A stretch of 64,000 nucleotides of DNA from Bacillus sp. Marseille-P3661 (lineage in GTDB: Bacteria; Bacillota; Bacilli; Bacillales; Bacillaceae_J): NCBI RefSeq assembly GCF_900240995.1, contig NZ_LT965955.1, positions 235,454 to 299,453 of the forward strand, written 5' to 3'. Within the stretch, counting starts at the first letter, position 1. Every line of letters starts with the position of its first letter. Under the pieces are notes generated by a model, which did not search any database, was not told the origin of the DNA, and saw only the letters and a list, made by a program, of their open reading frames with translations. Below, piece after piece: positions 62,566 to 64,000 of the stretch. Position numbers and translations under genes: made by a program.

Positions 62566-62735
62566 GGGCAAATTGTCCGTTATTTTAGTTTAAAGTGCTA
62601 TCTATAAAAGTTTACCGGACATACGATACGCTATTTCATAGAAATGCATGTAATTCTATTTATTTTTGCTTAAATAACAAACCCAGTGTCCGTAAAAGCT
62701 ATCAAAGGCATCATATGTCCGTAGAAAATATAATT
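62566..62735. repeat. GTCCG-type dispersed repeat cluster
   Basis: TTGTCCGTTATTTT (about 62573), ACCGGACATACGATACG (about 62613), GTGTCCGTAAAAG (about 62691) and ATGTCCGTAGAAAAT (about 62716) repeat in the same order and similar spacing as in the 16.7 kb spacer. Confidence 0.5.
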
Positions 62736-62774
62736 ATTGCATAAGAGGATATACTTCCACCTGTTATTTAATAC

Positions 62775-63731
62775 TTATTTAATTTCAATTACTGCACCAC
62801 CGATACGCTTAATTCCACGAATACTACAAAGATCCTCAATCAGCTTTAACAAGGCTTGATCCTTTTTTTTCGCCTCAACCATCACATCAAAATCCAACTT
62901 TAGTTTTTTGGTCATTTCAATAAACGGTAAGATAAAATCAACATCGACGTGATCTGCATGATGGCGAAAGTCTTTATCAGACTTGGGAGAAGAAAGGTGC
63001 ACTTTTGGACGTAATCGCATTACTCCCCATGTATCAAAAATTGCCGGCAACATACTTTCCAGCTCATTGTCGCATTGATTGGCAAGATGATGGTGATAGT
63101 CAAAAATCAACGGAATGTTCTCTTTTTGACAAATCGCCAATACTTCCTCTGCATTATACGTTTTGTCATCATTTTCAAGGGTCATTCGTTTTTTTATAGG
63201 TTCTGGTAGCATTTTTAAATTTTCGTGAAATCGTTTCACGGCACTTTTTTTATCACCATAAGCACCGCCCACATGAATATTAATTAAGGCCTCCTGTTCA
63301 AGCCCCATAGCTTGCAGGAGGTTATAGTGATACTCCATATCAACAACCGCATTTTTTGAAATCCGTTCTTCCTCACTTGTAAATAGTGTAAATTGATTAG
63401 GATGAAAACTTGTACGAATGCGATGTGTTTTTACAAGTGCACCAAGTTCTATCAATTCTGATTGAAAGTATTTTTGAAAGTCAAACCGGACTTCAGGGTG
63501 TGTGGCTAAAGGTATCATCGAAGAAGAAAACCGATAAAGCGGAATGTCATGGGCGATATTATAATGAATAATTCTTTTCGTATGCATGATGTTTAAAAAA
63601 CAAACTTCCTTCAGCTTTTCCTCTCGATTTTCTTTCTTTAGCTGCTTCCAGCTTTTAAAGGTTAAAGCTTTGGAAGGAGAACATTCCCATAGTGCCAATG
63701 CTTGGGATACATACCCAAATCTTATTATCAT
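62775..63731 (-). CDS. uvsE: UV damage endonuclease
   Basis: The 318-residue TIM-barrel endonuclease nicks next to UV photoproducts. Blocks such as LEL-type SSSMIPLATHPE, RTSFHPNQFTLF, ALINIHVGGAYGDKKSA and LTLENDDKTYNAEEVL carry the metal-binding His, Glu and Asp residues, and the length equals B. subtilis UvsE (about 320). The ATG at 63731 follows TTGGTGGGACT. It is a single gene. Confidence 0.94.
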   Translation of the reverse strand: MIIRFGYVSQALALWECSPSKALTFKSWKQLKKENREEKLKEVCFLNIMHTKRIIHYNIAHDIPLYRFSSSMIPLATHPEVRFDFQKYFQSELIELGALVKTHRIRTSFHPNQFTLFTSEEERISKNAVVDMEYHYNLLQAMGLEQEALINIHVGGAYGDKKSAVKRFHENLKMLPEPIKKRMTLENDDKTYNAEEVLAICQKENIPLIFDYHHHLANQCDNELESMLPAIFDTWGVMRLRPKVHLSSPKSDKDFRHHADHVDVDFILPFIEMTKKLKLDFDVMVEAKKKDQALLKLIEDLCSIRGIKRIGGAVIEIK

Positions 63732-63790
63732 AGTCCCACCAAATTTCTTATAGTCTTATCATAAATAATGAGTAGCGACTGTCATAAAAC

Positions 63791-64000
63791 TTACAGTAAA
63801 TCTGAAACCATAGTTGACAGCAGTTCTTTGCCCCGTTGTAAATATGGACGGTTATTATATATTTTCATGGTTAATCTCTCAGCATTAAATTGAATATCGC
63901 GCATATACTCGTTTCGAATTTTTTCGATGAAAATGGGGTCGGTAATTAAGCAGTTGATTTCCTTATTAATAAAAAAGCTTCTTTTATCAAAATTTGCCGT
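63791..64000 (-). CDS. cls: Cardiolipin synthase-like C-terminus (partial)
   Basis: The last 69 codons of a minus-strand gene that continues past the window edge. It begins TANFDKRSFFINKEINCLI, the phospholipase-D-type region following the second HKD motif of cardiolipin synthases (NFDxRSF), and ends in MVSDLL. The first part with the HKD residues is outside the window, so this is a partial call. Confidence 0.75.
   Translation of the reverse strand, partial: TANFDKRSFFINKEINCLITDPIFIEKIRNEYMRDIQFNAERLTMKIYNNRPYLQRGKELLSTMVSDLL

Overview
The window is chromosomal DNA of an endospore-forming, A+T-rich Bacillaceae bacterium (a Bacillus relative). The evidence is TnrA (a Bacillaceae nitrogen regulator), the spore genes sspH, cwlJ, gerQ and rsfA, SigA-type signals with strong AGGAGG ribosome sites, and a right half that follows the B. 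subtilis ywd-ywf-ywg-ywh-ywi order (ywdK, hemQ, pta, lipL, rsfA, ywfO, ywgA, ywhB, ywhD, pbpG, speE, speB, ywiB, argS). No rRNA or tRNA gene, CRISPR array, transposase or prophage was seen.

Left part (1-22 kb): a base-excision glycosylase; a glutamine synthetase without glnR but with a perfect TnrA/GlnR box; the c-di-GMP-binding EAL protein YkuI; a two-component system; YeeI (YebC family); a lone YjhG-type xylonate dehydratase followed by a GC-rich structured element; TnrA with two tandem TnrA boxes; a methyltransferase; a PhoD-like phosphatase; a split ThrE-type exporter; sspH; a GlcD-like oxidase; DinB; and an LtaS/MdoB-family membrane sulfatase-fold enzyme.

Middle part (22-37 kb), mostly minus strand: a TRAP transporter (dctQ-dctM-dctP), a GAF/HD-GYP protein, an NHL-repeat protein with a stalk domain, and a block made of a CHASE2-adenylate cyclase, a 1236-residue FecR-domain surface protein and a smaller secreted protein. 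The FecR leader can fold into a pseudoknot-like structure. This is the best candidate for a less-described signalling system.

Right part (37-64 kb): the conserved ywd-ywi backbone, whose intergenic spaces carry unusual repeats. A family of short palindromic elements (core AAGTGCCTGTCACTT, often as facing pairs) recurs at many sites. Next to most copies lies a different short tandem repeat: heptamers after pta and speB, a GGTCTN hexamer array before a GntR-ABC operon, and 19-23 bp degenerate repeats elsewhere. Between ywhD and pbpG is an array of 24 units of exactly 52 bp with no length change at any junction. The window ends with a MarR-azoreductase switch, small proteins, uvsE and the truncated end of a cardiolipin synthase gene.

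Likely shared functions: nitrogen control (TnrA with its boxes at glnA and at its own gene), second messengers (EAL, HD-GYP, adenylate cyclase), spore formation and germination (SspH, CwlJ-GerQ, RsfA), polyamine synthesis (SpeE-SpeB), lipoylation and acetyl-phosphate metabolism (LipL, Pta) and envelope synthesis (PbpG, the LtaS-like enzyme, YtrA-like ABC operon).
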